Source: Sycobia sp. Sy_11 (lineage: Eukaryota > Arthropoda > Insecta > Hymenoptera > Epichrysomallidae). Taken from it: a DNA stretch of 64,000 nucleotides. This document shows positions 33,045-46,900 of this stretch, piece after piece (within the stretch, counting starts at the first letter, position 1; each line of letters begins with the position of its first letter). Location: NCBI GenBank assembly GCA_018907035.1, contig JACCIC010000120.1, positions 917,001 through 981,000 on the forward strand, written 5' to 3'. Under the pieces are notes generated by a model that saw only the letters and a list, made by a program, of their open reading frames with translations, had not been told where the DNA came from and made no database searches. Made by a program: the position numbers and the translations under genes.

Positions 33045-34580
33045 GTTTGTTTATATACGCTAATTTAATTATTTATATTAATTCATTTATTTGGTTTATA
33101 ATTATTTATTTTATTTATGATTCTTGCAACTAGTTCATTTATGATAATAATTGAACGTTGAAGATGTTATTCAGCTTAATTAGATTATTTGTAATTATTT
33201 ATTTGTTTTAATTAGTTTGGCTATAATATAGATTTCTCAAATCTAGAAATTATTTAAATCATTGGAATTTTTTATAGCTTTATTGTATTCGTTAATCTTA
33301 TTGATCATATAACAGAGTTCAATTTATCAATCATTATTTCATATATTCTTTCGATAACCTACGTATAGTTTATTTATTGTTACCTCTTCTTTGTTGCAAA
33401 TTTATTTATTGTTGTTTTATTTATTGTTAATTCATTTCATTCTATAATGAAAAAGAAATTTTATTATACTTATTATTAAGCGTTATTTATTTACAATATT
33501 AGTTATTTATTAGTTATTGTTTAGTTAAAATATTCATTTATATATACACTTATTATTTATAAGGATGTACTGGTCGGTTCTATTTGCTGTAAACACTTTG
33601 TGAGCGTTGCTCATCTATTTGCATATGTAGGTGCCTATGCCAGGGTTTGATGTGCTATGAGTAATTATTATTTGCCGGGATATATTAAAAGTCTAAAATG
33701 TTTTTATTAATTGAAAAAAAATAATGTTGTCCATGTGTGTTAAAGTGCGCCAATTTCCTCTAATTTGCAATGGGTGTTACTTGTCTGCAAGTATATATGC
33801 TAATGTAATTGGCGCATTAAATTGTTGTAAAATAATATTATTTATTTATATTTTAAATTATATATATATAGAGAGAGAGAGCAACGTACAATCTGTCGTG
33901 CGTGTCCGACAAGGGTACTAAATTCAGTGGAATATTGATGAAAATACTTCTTCTCAGTGCGAATCCTATGCTCGTACAGGATAACGTCGATGTTCAAAAT
34001 TTACTGCTTATTATTTTATTGAAACTCTTTATTTATTATTCAACTCTTCTGAATTATCTTTTCACCATTCCGTGGATAATTATCGACTACAGGCAATTCA
34101 CAGAAGTGAAAAATTAAAATTCCTTCTAGTGGTTTTGTCTCTGTCAACTTTTAATGCAATGACATATACATGGGTTATGTAGGTTTGGTCAATATCAGAG
34201 GTATCTCTTTCTGGCTAATACAAGGATTGATTCTAATGCTAAGGCAAAGTAGTAATAATTTGTTTTTGTATAAATGAACTTTATTTTATTAGCTACGGCC
34301 ACATCCGTTAGGGGAAAGGGTAAAATTTCATACATATAAAGGGGAAAAATAGAATAATATATAAGGTAGCGAAAAGGCAATATATAAAGCAAATATTAAT
34401 CTTAATATAATAATTAATATTTGAATGAAGATAACAATTACTAGCGTAAATGTTTCAAGATTGTGCGTACTTCAATGTTTCAAAGCCAAAATCATGTTCT
34501 ACGCTATATATTGAAATAATCTGTTTTAATGGTATTTTAACGTCTTAAAAAATCCTTAACTATACATATTGAATTGTTTT
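33045..34580. other. AT-rich spacer
   Basis: ATTTATT-type low-complexity sequence to about 33,560, then ordinary AT-rich DNA. A short GA tract lies near 33,870-33,881. A frame at 33,902-34,117 is unfamiliar. Confidence 0.5.
33746..33816. repeat. short inverted repeat
   Basis: TGCGCCAATT at 33,746-33,755 and its exact complement AATTGGCGCA at 33,807-33,816 enclose about 51 bases. A possible tiny foldback element or transcribed hairpin. Confidence 0.5.
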
Positions 34581-34583
34581 ACG

Positions 34584-35082
34584 GCAGTATTTTACAATTG
34601 GATAATAATTATAATATCTGAAAATAGTAATGATGTTTTATTTATTGTCAACTATTTCATAAAAACCTATTGATTATTATTAAGCATGTTAATTTTAATT
34701 GAGTATACTTTTCAATATATTAAATATTTTTAAATACAATTAATAAAGTGATTTGTATTATTTGTATTATTTATGAATGAATTACATATCTATATTTTTC
34801 TAGAATATTAAAAGGAGATTTTTTAATGAAAAATTTCTAAAAAACCATTATCGCCCTCGAAACGCTAATATCATTCATAAAATACGCTAACAATAATAAC
34901 TTTACAGTAACGGAAAATGTCGACTTTATAAATAATTTTTGTTAAATCAACTGAAAAATGTACTCAATTAAAATTAACTTGTTCAATAATAATCAATAGT
35001 TTTTTATTAAGTAGTTCACAATGAATACAAAACCTTTACTATTTTAAGATATTATAATCATTATCAAATTGTAAAATACTGT
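34584..35082. repeat. long imperfect inverted repeat (arms 131 bp)
   Basis: The arms 34,584-34,714 and 34,952-35,082 are reverse complements at roughly 85% by eye, with essentially no gaps, around a spacer of about 237 bases. Weaker complementarity seems to continue into the spacer. Such structures occur in MITEs with long terminal inverted repeats and in long-hairpin RNA genes. No coding sequence inside. Confidence 0.75.
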
Positions 35083-35631
35083 AGTTAAACTTTTAGTAAT
35101 CTTTTATATAGTTCTAAATAAATTATACTTATACAGATTTCATTACATATATTATCTGTATTATACATAAGAAGCAACGTAATGAAGACTTTAACAACTT
35201 TAAAAGCAAATTTCCTAAAAGATATTTACGAAACATTAATTTACAGGATATTTGTACTAAATTGTTTTCATAATATCAGATACATTTATTTCCTATATCA
35301 GAGAAAAAAACAAAATCAAATTTAAAAAATGAGAAATTTCAGACTAAGAAAACAAGTTAATTATACAGAATTTTCAGTCGAAAAATGCGTTTCCGACTGA
35401 AGATTTTTATAGTTATGGATGAATTAATTAAATATATATATATATATATTTTTTTTAAACAAATTTTGAGTTTACAAATAAAAATAACAGACTATATTAT
35501 TTGTAATAAAAAGTTTGTTTTTGGAAGGATTCTTTAGTATTTAATACACGATCAATATTTCGGAAGATACAAGTAAAAATCTGTCATGCGCGCGTTTTGG
35601 CCCATTTCTGTACGATAGTGCGACGGTCACA

Positions 35632-35634
<3 letters not shown>

Positions 35635-35686
<52 letters not shown>
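35635..35686. repeat. (TA)n microsatellite
   Basis: Perfect TA run of about 50 bases. Confidence 0.95.
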
Positions 35687-35688
<2 letters not shown>

Positions 35689-35822
35689 GTATATATAGTC
35701 GCTTACGTATAAAAAAGTTGTATCTGAGCGTCTGCTTCGAAAAGTTGCTATTTCACAGAACATTATTTTCCTTCAATTTAAGTTGCTACTACTAACTGAA
35801 TATTCGCGCTGTTTTATTTCAA

Positions 35823-35854
<32 letters not shown>

Positions 35855-37500
35855 CTTATATATGACTTTTACGGGGGAATATTGTAGTTTCTTGTAGTTT
35901 CTAGTTCGATCTGTAGAACCGGACAAGTTCTACTAGACGCTTCATATTTTATCACCATTTTTAATCATGTTTTAATAAATCAGTGGATTTATTATCTTGG
36001 GCTAAGTGGAGACGGGAGATGCTAGTTTTAATATAAAAAAGGAAAGGAATTAACTCGAAAATATCTATAAAGGATGATTTCATGAGTCAATTTTAAAGAC
36101 AGATAGTTAACAACTTTAATAATAAAAATAGTAAATAATAAATAGATTTTTAAGTACACACAGTTGTAATCCTGTAATTCAAATGAGATGAAATACTTAT
36201 CGATGTTGGATATTATCAGCGGTGAATTTCATTTAATTATATAATAATCGAATTGTAATAAATGTAAATGTTATAATTATTATTTTTTTTGTATATAATA
36301 ATGGAAATCTTACCAATAAATAAAGTATGTTAGTAATACTATTAAAGAAAAGAGATCAAGTACATAAGTTTTTTATACTTGTATACATAACATATAATCG
36401 AAACTTGGATACAATATTCATACAAAATTTTTTAATTCACGTACCATATGATTTTTTGTAAGTAATTTTCAAGAATAAAATTGTAAGTAAATACCTTCTA
36501 AATAGGTTTTGAATAGAATTATCTAATTACAGTCATAATTTCTTAGAAAAATTCACGGATATACTATTTTTGTACTAAGTTCACTAATTACCAGTAACAA
36601 GTAAATCATTGACAACACATATGATAGCCTATACGTAATTAGCTTCTGCTTAGCACGGAAAATATACTATAGGTGTAATTAGTAAGTGTAATTGTTAAAT
36701 AAATTTACGAACAATTATATTGAAATTATTATTTTAATTTAAAATTCAAATGTAATCCACCTCTTCGAATTTTATTTTTTTTTAGTTTCTGCAACTTCAA
36801 TTGCAAGTAGGTGCAATAAAAATTTACAGCTAATTCATCTAAATCATCGAGAAGCTTCATCTCGCAGTCATACGGGTCGGAACTCTTTGTGGATTTTTTC
36901 ATTGTAAATTATTTCATTTCTCCTTATTTTTAGTCGTTCTTCTCTATGTTTTCATAGAGTTTATCGGCTTTTAAAAGTACAAAGATATTCCAGAAAATAA
37001 AAGTATGTATGAAAATTTAAAAAACCTAAGTTTTCCGGGCGCATCACTGACATCTCAAATGTATACTTTTACTTTACATATAAAGTAAATGGAATGGTCC
37101 AGTCACCGGACCGTATAAAGCTTAACATCTTAAAAGTATTTAATGCTTCTTTTATTAACCAATTGAAGAAAATTGCGTTGATCTCCACTGTCAGTCTTTA
37201 CAATAATTTTTTTTTTAATATTGATTTAGCAACTTTAATGTTACCAAATATACAAAATAAAATATGATAGATAAAATACAATCCCTTTGTTTATGCTAAT
37301 CTATTTTATTCAAAAAATTCTTCAATTGTAATAATTTTCATTTGATTTATTTATTTCTGTATGTTTGAGAAAATTCGCACAGAACGATATTCGACATTGT
37401 ATATTTTTACTTATAATTAACTTTTATCTTCCAGAACAGTATGGAAATAAACAAACATTAACTAAATAAATCTGAATTTTTATTATAAATATTATCATTA

Positions 37501-37670
37501 TTATTTTCTTACATATACTAATAACAATATTACACATATAAATCGAAATCATCTTAAATATATAATTTTAAATAATCTTAAATAATCATCTTAAATATAT
37601 TATTTTCTTACATATACTAATAACAATATCACACATATAAATCGAAATCATCTTAAATATATAATTTTAA
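37501..37670. repeat. 99-bp tandem duplication (1.7 copies)
   Basis: TTATTTTCTTACATATACTA recurs at 37,501 and 37,600. The second, shorter copy matches for about 71 bases with one substitution seen, so the duplication is recent relative to its surroundings. Confidence 0.9.
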
Positions 37671-38479
37671 TTAAATTCATTCATTAACTATTGTTATACA
37701 TTGGAATACGCATACACATTTCCTTATTGTGTTAAGTCGCAAAAGAAATAAAACACAATCTATTCCTTTTCATGATATAAATGTCATCAGTAGGATATTT
37801 AATTTTACTATTCACTTTTATTTAATAATTTTAAATATTCAAATTAGATTACATTTAGATGTTCAGACTAGAAAGAAAATAAATGATTATTTGTTGATAC
37901 AACAAATAATTATTAATGAATGTAATGATACTGAAATGTATTTCAGGAAAATAATAAAAACAATAAGATATATACTTAAGATAAATTGCTTAAATAAGAT
38001 ATAATAATATTTTTTAAAGAAAATTAATTACTTGCTAATCAATTCAGAAATGGATTATCTGAATAATCATGAATAGAAATAATTTTATAAATTAAATGAT
38101 TCAGGATTGAATAAATATTGCGTGTGCTGATTTTTTAGTATTTTCTTTAGCATTGATAGCGTTACTATGTAGATTTATATGTGTTCACGAATATAATATT
38201 AATATATATATATATATTAGCATCCTCCGCCTCACCTTCGCCGGAACTAATAATTTCACCGACTTCTGAAACAGTTTAATAATATCTAAGTAAAAAGTAC
38301 TCTGTATAAATCTATATTCCTATAGATATTTTACATAACGTCGCTTTTGCATAAAAACTTATTTCAAATCAGTGTCCACTTCAAATAGATGATATTTCGC
38401 AAAACATTTTATATAATATATAAATATATATTTATATCGTATATTTTCGTATTTTATTTTAAATACCGTGAATGGTTAG

Positions 38480-39470
38480 TTAGTGGTGGTTAGAGAGAGA
38501 AGGAGAGGGAGAGAGATTACTACGTGTACAGCATGTGGAGTCGACGTCGAACTCCGTTTATTATCCCCACCAAATTACAAAACGCCACTTATAACGTATG
38601 CGGTCGTAATTTATTGACGAAAGTAAATTTTTTTTTTTTTAATATAGCTTATGTCTTTCCGAAGGTAATACAGAATATATACTTCAAATTTCAGAACAAT
38701 CAGTTCATATATATATATATTAAATTTGACTATTAAATTTAATAATAATTTTATTAATATAAAAATCATTACTAGCGTAAAAACATCGCAAAAAAATGTT
38801 CCGTCCAAAGGCAACCTTTCTTTTTCTTTTTTTTCCTTTATTTCATCGATACGTACATAATCAATCAAGCTACTCGCTGGCCCTAACGTGCATGCCTGCG
38901 AGCGTGCGCATCGAGGATCTGAAAGTATACGAAGAGCCGGCATCGAGAATGGACGGAAGACAGAGAAAGATCATTACACGCGATATAGATCTTTGCGCGC
39001 ACTCAGATATCGTTACCGGAATACAAGAGTATTACGCCCGAACGATTATGTCACTTGGGTAACGAGAATGGGAGGAGGTTCCCGTCAGAGGAGTCATTTG
39101 TAACGTGACTCGGCAGAAATCACGAACTGCGCGGCAAGCACTGCAAGAAAAGGACACGAAACGATCCTCATTCTGCTTTAAGCTGTCCCTGCCTCACCGC
39201 CCCCTCTCTTTATCTCTATCTCTCACTCTCATTTTCGCCCCTCTCTATTCAGTTTTCTATACGCCGACGCGTCATTTTATGAAGTTAAGGTGCTTGCGTC
39301 ATTATCGCCGACCGAGTCCAGGTGTAAATTTATTAATTGGCTCGGCAGGCATAAAAGAAGCTGTATTTGTGAGCCTTTACGTGAATTTATCATGCAAAAC
39401 TGCACCTATATACCATATAATTGAAATAATAAGCTCGTTCAAAAATATAAGATGTACGTGTCTCTAATTT
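38480..39470. other. moderately GC-rich island
   Basis: Begins with a short GA-rich patch (38,490-38,516), includes dispersed-repeat copy B, then becomes GC-richer from 38,880 to 39,370. The 88-residue frame at 38,796-39,062 has mixed composition in its second half but no recognisable domain. Confidence 0.4.
38605..38712. repeat. dispersed repeat, copy B
   Basis: Homologous to 28,825-28,965 in the same orientation, and runs from ATTTATTGACGAAAGTAAA to TCAAATTTCAGAACAATC. Truncated by a short TA run at about 38,706. Confidence 0.55.
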
Positions 39471-39479
39471 TTATATAGT

Positions 39480-41150
39480 CTTTTTTCTTCGATCGAAATT
39501 CTAAATTTAATGTATTTGTTGCATCTAATGAGCATTTGCGGTAAATTGCACAGATTTAATTCTAGTTTCCTCAACTCATTTAAATTCGAATGAGGAAGCG
39601 CCTGTCATCAAATTTCACTACCTATTTACTTTTGTAAATTTGTTTTTACTATTGCAAAATGTTTTTAATTTTAAAACTGTAGATACTAATGTTTTGGAAT
39701 CCGTTTTATCGAATGCTGTTCAAAATTAGTGAAACAATGTCAGTTATCCACACTATTCTGCGTAAGTTTAAAGAAAAATCGATTTTTTTTCTATTTAATG
39801 GTTTATTTATCATTGTTAAAGAGATCATCAATTGCTCCTTGATACCTAATACCTAAAAATTCTCTGTGTTAAAGAATATAATGAAAGTAACGTATTATGA
39901 ATTTTAGTTCTTCATGCCTTTATTTTCATTTGTTTTATATTATTGCAAAGTAAATTCTTTGATCTTTATAGAAATGAGAATGTTTGTAAAATTTCATGAC
40001 CAAAAATTTTAAATTAATTTATTTGAAAGTTTTCCTTTCTATGAAAAGTCGCAAACTATAATAGATGTAAATAAAATGTATAATTAATTAAAATCTCCTG
40101 TATACATATAATAATGTTGAAAGCAATTTTTATCGAGCAATTAAAAAAATAATGTGTTTTGAACATTATCTTCGACTTCCTAGTAACGGGATAAGATATT
40201 TCTATGTCTTTAAAAATTACTATAAAAATATTCCCAATATCCAAAAAATACGATGGAATCCTGAAATTTCAGCTTCCAAAATGGTGATCCCAAAATGGGT
40301 GCAAAAACCAAACATTTTGAAAATTTATAAAATGTAGTTGGAAAACTTGCTCGCACTTACATAATTTGACATAGTCCTTATGTCCGAATATAAAAATAAA
40401 AGATTGCAAATATAACACTGAGTAAATTTTTTTTTATTCAGTTTCAGAAAATCTGACTTAATTAAAATTTGTAAAGATATTGCTATTTCTTTGTAACAAT
40501 AATAGTTTAAAAGCTATAAACTACTATCATGCTCAAGATAAAAGATTGAATTTGTACAATTCTTCAAAATTTTGATAGCTTAACAAAATTGAAATTATAA
40601 ATCAGATCTAAAATATAATTTATTCCATAATCTCAAATGATCCTCTTCTATTTCACCTTTGTATAACTTGATAAAAAGAATTACATGAATTAAACGAATT
40701 CAACGAATAGTTGTGACCATTTTGCATACTCCATTTTGAGTTTGTAGTGCGGGCATCGGAAATATGATGAGAGCTTGAAAATTTTTCGTCATAAGGCTTT
40801 GCTTTTAAGATTATGGATAATTTAAAAAGCCAATTCTCGAATCGAATTTTATCAATTTTGAAAATATTATGCTTCCAGTCGACATTTTGGAAAAAAAATA
40901 ATTACCATTAGGATTCAGTAGGTAAAAGAATTTTATCCCATTAACAAAAGGATAAATAGCATAAAGGTCGTTGAAAATTTAAGTTAGATAATATTTTTTT
41001 AAATTTCTCCAGTAGATTCGATAAAATATGCTCAGAAACAGAAGACTCAATGGTTTCGTAATTGAGAAAGCATTATTTTTTTTTGAAAATCACACAAGTC
41101 ACATATTTAACTCGCGCTTTTTTTTTTATTTAACGCGTGGAATCATCAAA
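39480..41150. other. AT-rich spacer
   Basis: No gene seen. CAAAATGG-like words occur around 40,260-40,300 and 40,730, and may be old repeat remains. Confidence 0.5.
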
Positions 41151-41800
41151 AATCTAACATCTCCGCCGACAATCAATCGGTGCTTTAATTAAGAAACCAG
41201 TCTGCGCTTCGGCCCGGAAAAATGACTGAAAAATAAGCTCGCGCAATTTTGCCCCCGCCTTGGCAGTCCCTCGCCGACTGACAAATGCTCGCTGCAGCAC
41301 GAATTTCAGTCGGCGAAACAAAGGGCACCGAGGCGTCAGGCAAGAATTCGCGCAGCAGCGGCAGGAGACAGAAATGCGAGAACCTCGCCGCGGCTTCTCC
41401 CCCCCCCCGCCTCCACCTCCTGCTGCTCCGCCACGGCGCAATCAGAAATTCCTCGAAGGTGCCGTCAAGGCGTCGCGACGCTCCGCGCGCCGCGTTCCCG
41501 TACTACGGTATACAGTCTGCCACACACCGCACATTAACTCTGGGGCAACATCGTTAGCCGGATACCTTATTGTTTCGTCCGCGGGTTTCGGGAAATATTC
41601 GGGGCGACGTAGTCGGCGCGCACTACTGGAGCCTCGCGCCGGAACGACGCGTTACGTTAAGCCGAGCAATGCTTTATTCCAGTCGAAAAGGCTAGTTTTT
41701 TTTTTTTTTTTTTCAATCGATGTAAACGACAGCAGAGCCGAAGATTATTACTGTACAATGATTCGTGAGCGTCTCGAGGCTATTTGATAAGTTCAGTGAC
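41150..41800. other. GC-rich non-coding island
   Basis: CpG-rich sequence open in several overlapping frames on both strands. Contains a C-run near 41,400 and a T-run at about 41,698-41,713. No protein family recognised. Confidence 0.45.
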
Positions 41801-42480
41801 ATTCGGAATTAATGGTAATGCACATATATACATATTCAAAAATAATATATTTCATTATTTACATTCGGCAAGTTATTTCTATACGTATTAAAAATACATC
41901 AATATTTGTTCGTGAAAATTTATAATAAATAATCTGTACCTGATGCATCAAATTATTAATTTCGAAAATTTTATGATCGAATGATTATAGGCAATGATTA
42001 TTTTAAGAGCTGTATAATTTATGGCTCTCGTTAAAAAATTAGTAATTATTTGCTCGAAAATTAAAAGCAAAGTAAAATTTATCATAAAGTCAAAATTAAT
42101 TTTGGGCTTTACGCGAACAGCAATAAAAGCGTAAATAAAATTGTTAAAAATTAATAATCAATAGACAAATTTAAAGCGAGATTTTTATTACGACGATGAT
42201 AATTTTTAACGTGTCTCATCAGCTGTGGGACGTTGAAATATATGAAGATTTATTGATTTTATGATTTTTTATATCAGCAATAATGTTTAAGCTATATGAG
42301 AATAAACCAAATCGTTGAAGGGACTAGCGATATAGGTAATTGAAAAATTCTTTAAACTAATTTAGTGATAATTAGAATTGATAACGTGTCATCACAGTTA
42401 AAGCATGAATCCATAGAATGTCTAAAACTAGTTGAGGACAAAAAAATACATTGACGAAAAGCTTGCATTGCAGTAGGCTT
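41800..42480. other. AT-rich spacer
   Basis: Nothing supported beyond AT-rich sequence. Confidence 0.5.
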
Positions 42481-43335
42481 GTTTTTTCCTATTCTCGACA
42501 AGAACGTCGCGCGATCGAGTGCGAAGGGACAGTTAAAAGAAACATCGGGCGAGGCCTTGGTAATTTAAAGCTTTGAAAAAGCAAGGATTGTATTTTCAGC
42601 TGGATAGCGAAGGAAACCGACCCGCTTCTGTCGCGCTCGCTGCTCCCTAACAAAACGCAGAAATCCAACGCGATGATCCGATTCGGCGGCACCAGTACGA
42701 GAGAATAAGCGAAAACTCGCATGGGCGCGGCTCCGGGCACTTGCGGGAGCGCGGAGCGGAGGAGGGTGGATGGGGGGGGGGAGATAGAAAGGGAAGCCAG
42801 GCACAATCTCGCAAAAACGCTTCGAAAACAAGAAGAAAGAGAGTGAAAATGAGATGGAGCGTTATACGGGCGGCAGGGGGCTGGGGTGGTGGTAGGAGTT
42901 AGAGTGAGAAAAGGGGTTTTCCCAGCGTGCCGCCGCCGCCGCCGCCACTGCTGCCGCCACCGCTAGTGCTTCCACCATTGCCTTTAGGTGGAGGCTGCCG
43001 CTGCCGCCGCCGCCGCCGCGCCGCTACAGCGCTCGCTCGGGCGTACGCTATAACATTGCGCGCGCGCGCGAGCTCTCTCGCGAATTCCGTCCTGTCATTT
43101 GTAACTGTCGGGCTGCTCATTACAATTCCCCATTCCTCGCGCGCGAACCTTCCCACCGCCCCCTCTCTCATTCTCTACGGGCTGCGCTAACTCTAAGCGA
43201 GGCTGCTCCCATGGTAAAACTCACCCCTGTCGACGCGCAGCGCCCAACTGATCCACCCTCTAACCTCCTTTTCCTCTGCTATGCGTTCCAGGACACATAA
43301 AGTGTGAAAGAGGAAAAGAGACAGAGGGAGGGAGA

Positions 43336-43370
<35 letters not shown>

Positions 43371-43500
43371 AGCAGCGCTTGAGTTTCATTTGCGATCTTC
43401 GGCGCATGCAAAGCATTTTCAACTATCCTCCTACAGTCTCCGTCTCTCTCTCTCTCTCTGTCTCCCCCAGCACATCATTCTCTATTTCTCTCTTATTCTT
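42480..43500. other. GC-rich island with (CCG)n and facing GA/CT tracts
   Basis: The left part is CpG-rich. The centre (42,925-43,020) is CCG/GCC trinucleotide-rich. The right part has a GA tract (about 43,336-43,366) followed by a CT tract (about 43,443-43,459). Confidence 0.45.
42899..43171 (-). other. Gly/Ser-rich open frame, doubtful coding
   Basis: An ATG-started 90-residue frame ends in a low-complexity Gly/Ser/Thr tract followed by LGKPLFSL and a stop. Such tracts occur in insect transcription factors. This one coincides with a (CCG)n repeat, however, and the opposite strand is open too, so it is more likely a repeat artefact. Confidence 0.12.
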
Positions 43501-46500
43501 AGAATGCGAATTTACGTATATTTTCATGTGCATTTTATTTTCTACTTTTAAATTTTCTGAAAATGCTTACTTGCGACCAAATTAGATCTGTGCAGACTCT
43601 TGCTCTTGGTATTATGAAAACCAAAATAACTGATATGACAAGGCTGTTAATTGTAACTGAATTTCTTAAATATGTTTTCATGCTTCTCTATGTTCGAAAT
43701 TGAAAAGTGATAAGAATTCTCTTTTAAATTTGTTGAAAAGTATCACCATCCATATAAATTTTAGATAATTGAAACATGCACTGATTTGACTGAATACTAT
43801 TCAATACTAAATAGATATTTAGTCTAAAACATTTTTATGGCTCACATATGTTGAATATTGTGGCATGGCGATGGGTATCACCTTCCGATAGAAAGATCGT
43901 TCAATTCTCAATTGCACTTATATCGGCTGTTTTAAACTAAACTAACAAGTTTTGTTTAGTTCATTTAATTAAAATGATTAAACTCAATGCAGGTTTAAGG
44001 ATATTTATATTTATATTTATATTTTCAATCAAAAGTCGAACCCGCCAAGTGTCTTTGCAACCAAACGTTTTTGATAAAATAGTTTTGACCAAGTAGCCGG
44101 ATACGCTAGGGTCATGAGACTCGTAAGAGAACACACGATGTACTTTTATGTATAAATCCATCAGAAATTCGCTGTATAAATTAACCTAAGGACTTAATAT
44201 GCATAAGAATTGTGACATTCATTTTCTATGTCTCTAGGATACATATTTTATGACGATAAGATTTAGTCAAAAAAGTATGAATTATACCTTGAATTTAAAA
44301 AAGATATATCCGATTCACAAAATATAATAACTTCTAATTGTAAATAGGACTTTTTTTATTTAAATAGTATATACAATCAAGTCAGTTTTCGTTTTCATAA
44401 TGAGATTCCTTAATTTTTGACGTTAATATTGTTTAATATTTAATATTGTTTAATATTCTAATGAACATAATAATAAAATGTTAATGAATTTCTGAACAGG
44501 TTAGAAAAATCAATTAATTAACTTTTATCTACAATAATTAAGATTTTATACCTTTATGAACACAGACTCGTTGGGAAATTTTGGTTTGAAATGTTATTCT
44601 TACTTCAAAACCGCTGTTCAAAGCAATGGTTTTATTTAACAGGTTCCTCAGATTACAAAGTATATCCAGCATAATTAGAGTTGAGCAACTATTGTAAGTA
44701 AAAAAATCTTCTAAATCAGAGATCATTAGATTCTATAATTTTAGAAGTCTCATTTTCAGTCTTTGGACTCAATTTTGAACTCACTCGCGCGACGAGATAA
44801 CCTTATTTAAATTTTTTTATTAATACGAATCTCCCACATTAATTTTCTCTTTAACATTAATTTTTTCTATGATGAGCTTATTAAGAAAAAAAAACATCAT
44901 TTCAAAAATGTAACATCTAAAAATAATTTGTATCTACGTCTAAAAATAATCTGTTCTACTCGCCTAAATCACTTAATTTTATCATTAGGTAATGATATAA
45001 TTTAATTTTAAGTTAAATAAAGCGTATTAATAACCATAAAGGAAACGTAAAATAACCATGAATAAGAAATTATGTTAAACCATCAGTTATTAATACATGC
45101 AAAGATTGAAGAAAACCATTTTGATAAATATCATTCTTTCTCAAGAAGAATTTTAGTTAAGTCGATTATATAAATGGGCTTGAATTCAATGTCCATTTTT
45201 TGATAAAGTAGTGCAAAGATAATTACTCAAAGAATTCATTGTTATTCATGAAATAATTACATCTACTTTCAGATACAGAACTTTATTTACATAATAATAA
45301 AGTGAAAAGTATTTTATTGATTTTTACATCTTAAGTGGATAAGTTGTCAAAATAAGTTTATCTATTTTACTATTTTAATTAAGGATATTTTAGATATTTC
45401 CGAGAAAAAGCATTTTAAAAACTGATCGTTCTTTGATTCAAACTTATTATATCTTTTTTATGTTTACAATACTTGATATTTTAAGGTATACAATAAAGTA
45501 AATTTCGATAGGTACGTGATTGTTTTTACAATACAAAAAACGTAAAATTACGCATAAATCGTTAATCGAATTAGTACAATTGAAGTAACTAAAATAAATA
45601 GAATTATCATTTCTTTATAAACATTAAAATTGTAAATAATTTAATATATTTTTATAAACTATAAATAGTATAATTTTAAATAATAATTTAGATGTTATAT
45701 TAGATTATTATTAATATAGCAGTTATACTATAGTAGATTAGATCAAAATTACAAACTTATAACTTATATATATATAGGATATATAATTATATAGGTGTTA
45801 AAAAATATACATTTTTTTGATAAATTAAGTTGGTTATATACTAGAAATATGACCACTTGTGACATATTTCGAATTTCTGGCATGAAAATAATTGTAGAAA
45901 ACAGATGATACCAAGTTCCATCCAGTGAGATAAAACAACTATGAAGGTTACTGAAATCCCATATAAACTTTTATTTTATCGATACCTCATGAGCTTGATA
46001 TTCAGCGAGCCATGGTATTTGTCTATCATTCGAAGAGTACTTTTACAATATTATTTGGAGATCTATCTTGATAAAACGTGAATCATAATACATTATTATA
46101 ATTGTTGAAAAGACATATTATTGAAGGAATCTAAATTTAGATATTTCGAAAGCATGTGAAAAATGAGGATATTTTTGACACAAACATAAAACTATGAATA
46201 AATATATTTAATTCTCATAGAGTAAAACTCTAACACTCGAAACATTGAATTCCGCTGAAGAAATAAAAAAGTTCCGTGCTGTCAGTGTTCTTACGTAGGC
46301 GTTATTGCATGCTATCGCAAAATCTCGACAGATAAGAAACGAGAATGGGGACAGTACGAGAAAAGAGTTCTTGGTATTGCAAGTATTTCAATCAATTTTA
46401 TTTAATCATTTTTTTTACATGTCCTTAAATAAATCATTGATGTATTACGAAAGCCAAATATACTAGTATTACTAGATTTAATAATAAATTACGCCTTGGC

Positions 46501-46840
46501 CGAAGTTTATTATCTTGAACTATATTTTCAATGGTAATTTTATTAAATAGAGACTTGAAAAGGCTGTAAGATATTTAAAAATAAAAGATTCCACAATTCA
46601 AATTATGAGAAATTAGTTCAGATTGAAATGTAATGTGTAAATACTTAAGAATTCACTATGAAGTATAGAACAATGTTGTACAACAATTTTATATGCAATG
46701 TATAGACAAATACGAACAAATGAGGGATACTACTGTTATACCAATAATATATTATTAGTTACTAATTCTCGAAAAGGAGGATACTATATTACAATAAAAA
46801 ATAAATGAAAACATGACATCCCCACTCTATACAAACACAT
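43500..46840. other. AT-rich spacer
   Basis: Long AT-rich stretch. A local TTTAATATTG repeat lies at 44,423-44,457. Two minus-strand coding-like frames (43,961-44,161 and 44,538-44,726) are noted separately. Otherwise nothing is supported. Confidence 0.5.
43961..44726 (-). other. two coding-like frames in an AT-rich region, unrecognised
   Basis: Two minus-strand ATG frames of 62 (44,726-44,538) and 66 residues (44,161-43,961) lie in order about 380 bases apart. Their composition is less AT-biased than their flanks. The second includes DPSVSGYLVKTILSKTFGC. No domain is recognised, and neither has a clear splice partner. They could be decayed exons or chance. Confidence 0.1.
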
Positions 46841-46849
46841 ATACACAGA

Positions 46850-46865
46850 GATTTTTTAGAGAAAA

Positions 46866-46900
<35 letters not shown>

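Larger units (their letters stand above)
35090..38480. other. AT-rich desert
   Basis: Very AT-rich with no supported gene. TA arrays occur at 35,635-35,686 and about 35,828-35,855. A 9-bp inverted repeat (TTTACTTTA / TAAAGTAAA) lies near 37,068. Confidence 0.5.

Noticed and set aside
33902..34117. Frame beginning SDKGTKFSG, resembling the integrase 'D-G-F' block
   Set aside because: Only a few residues match. The rest is hydrophobic AT-driven sequence with no other integrase motif.
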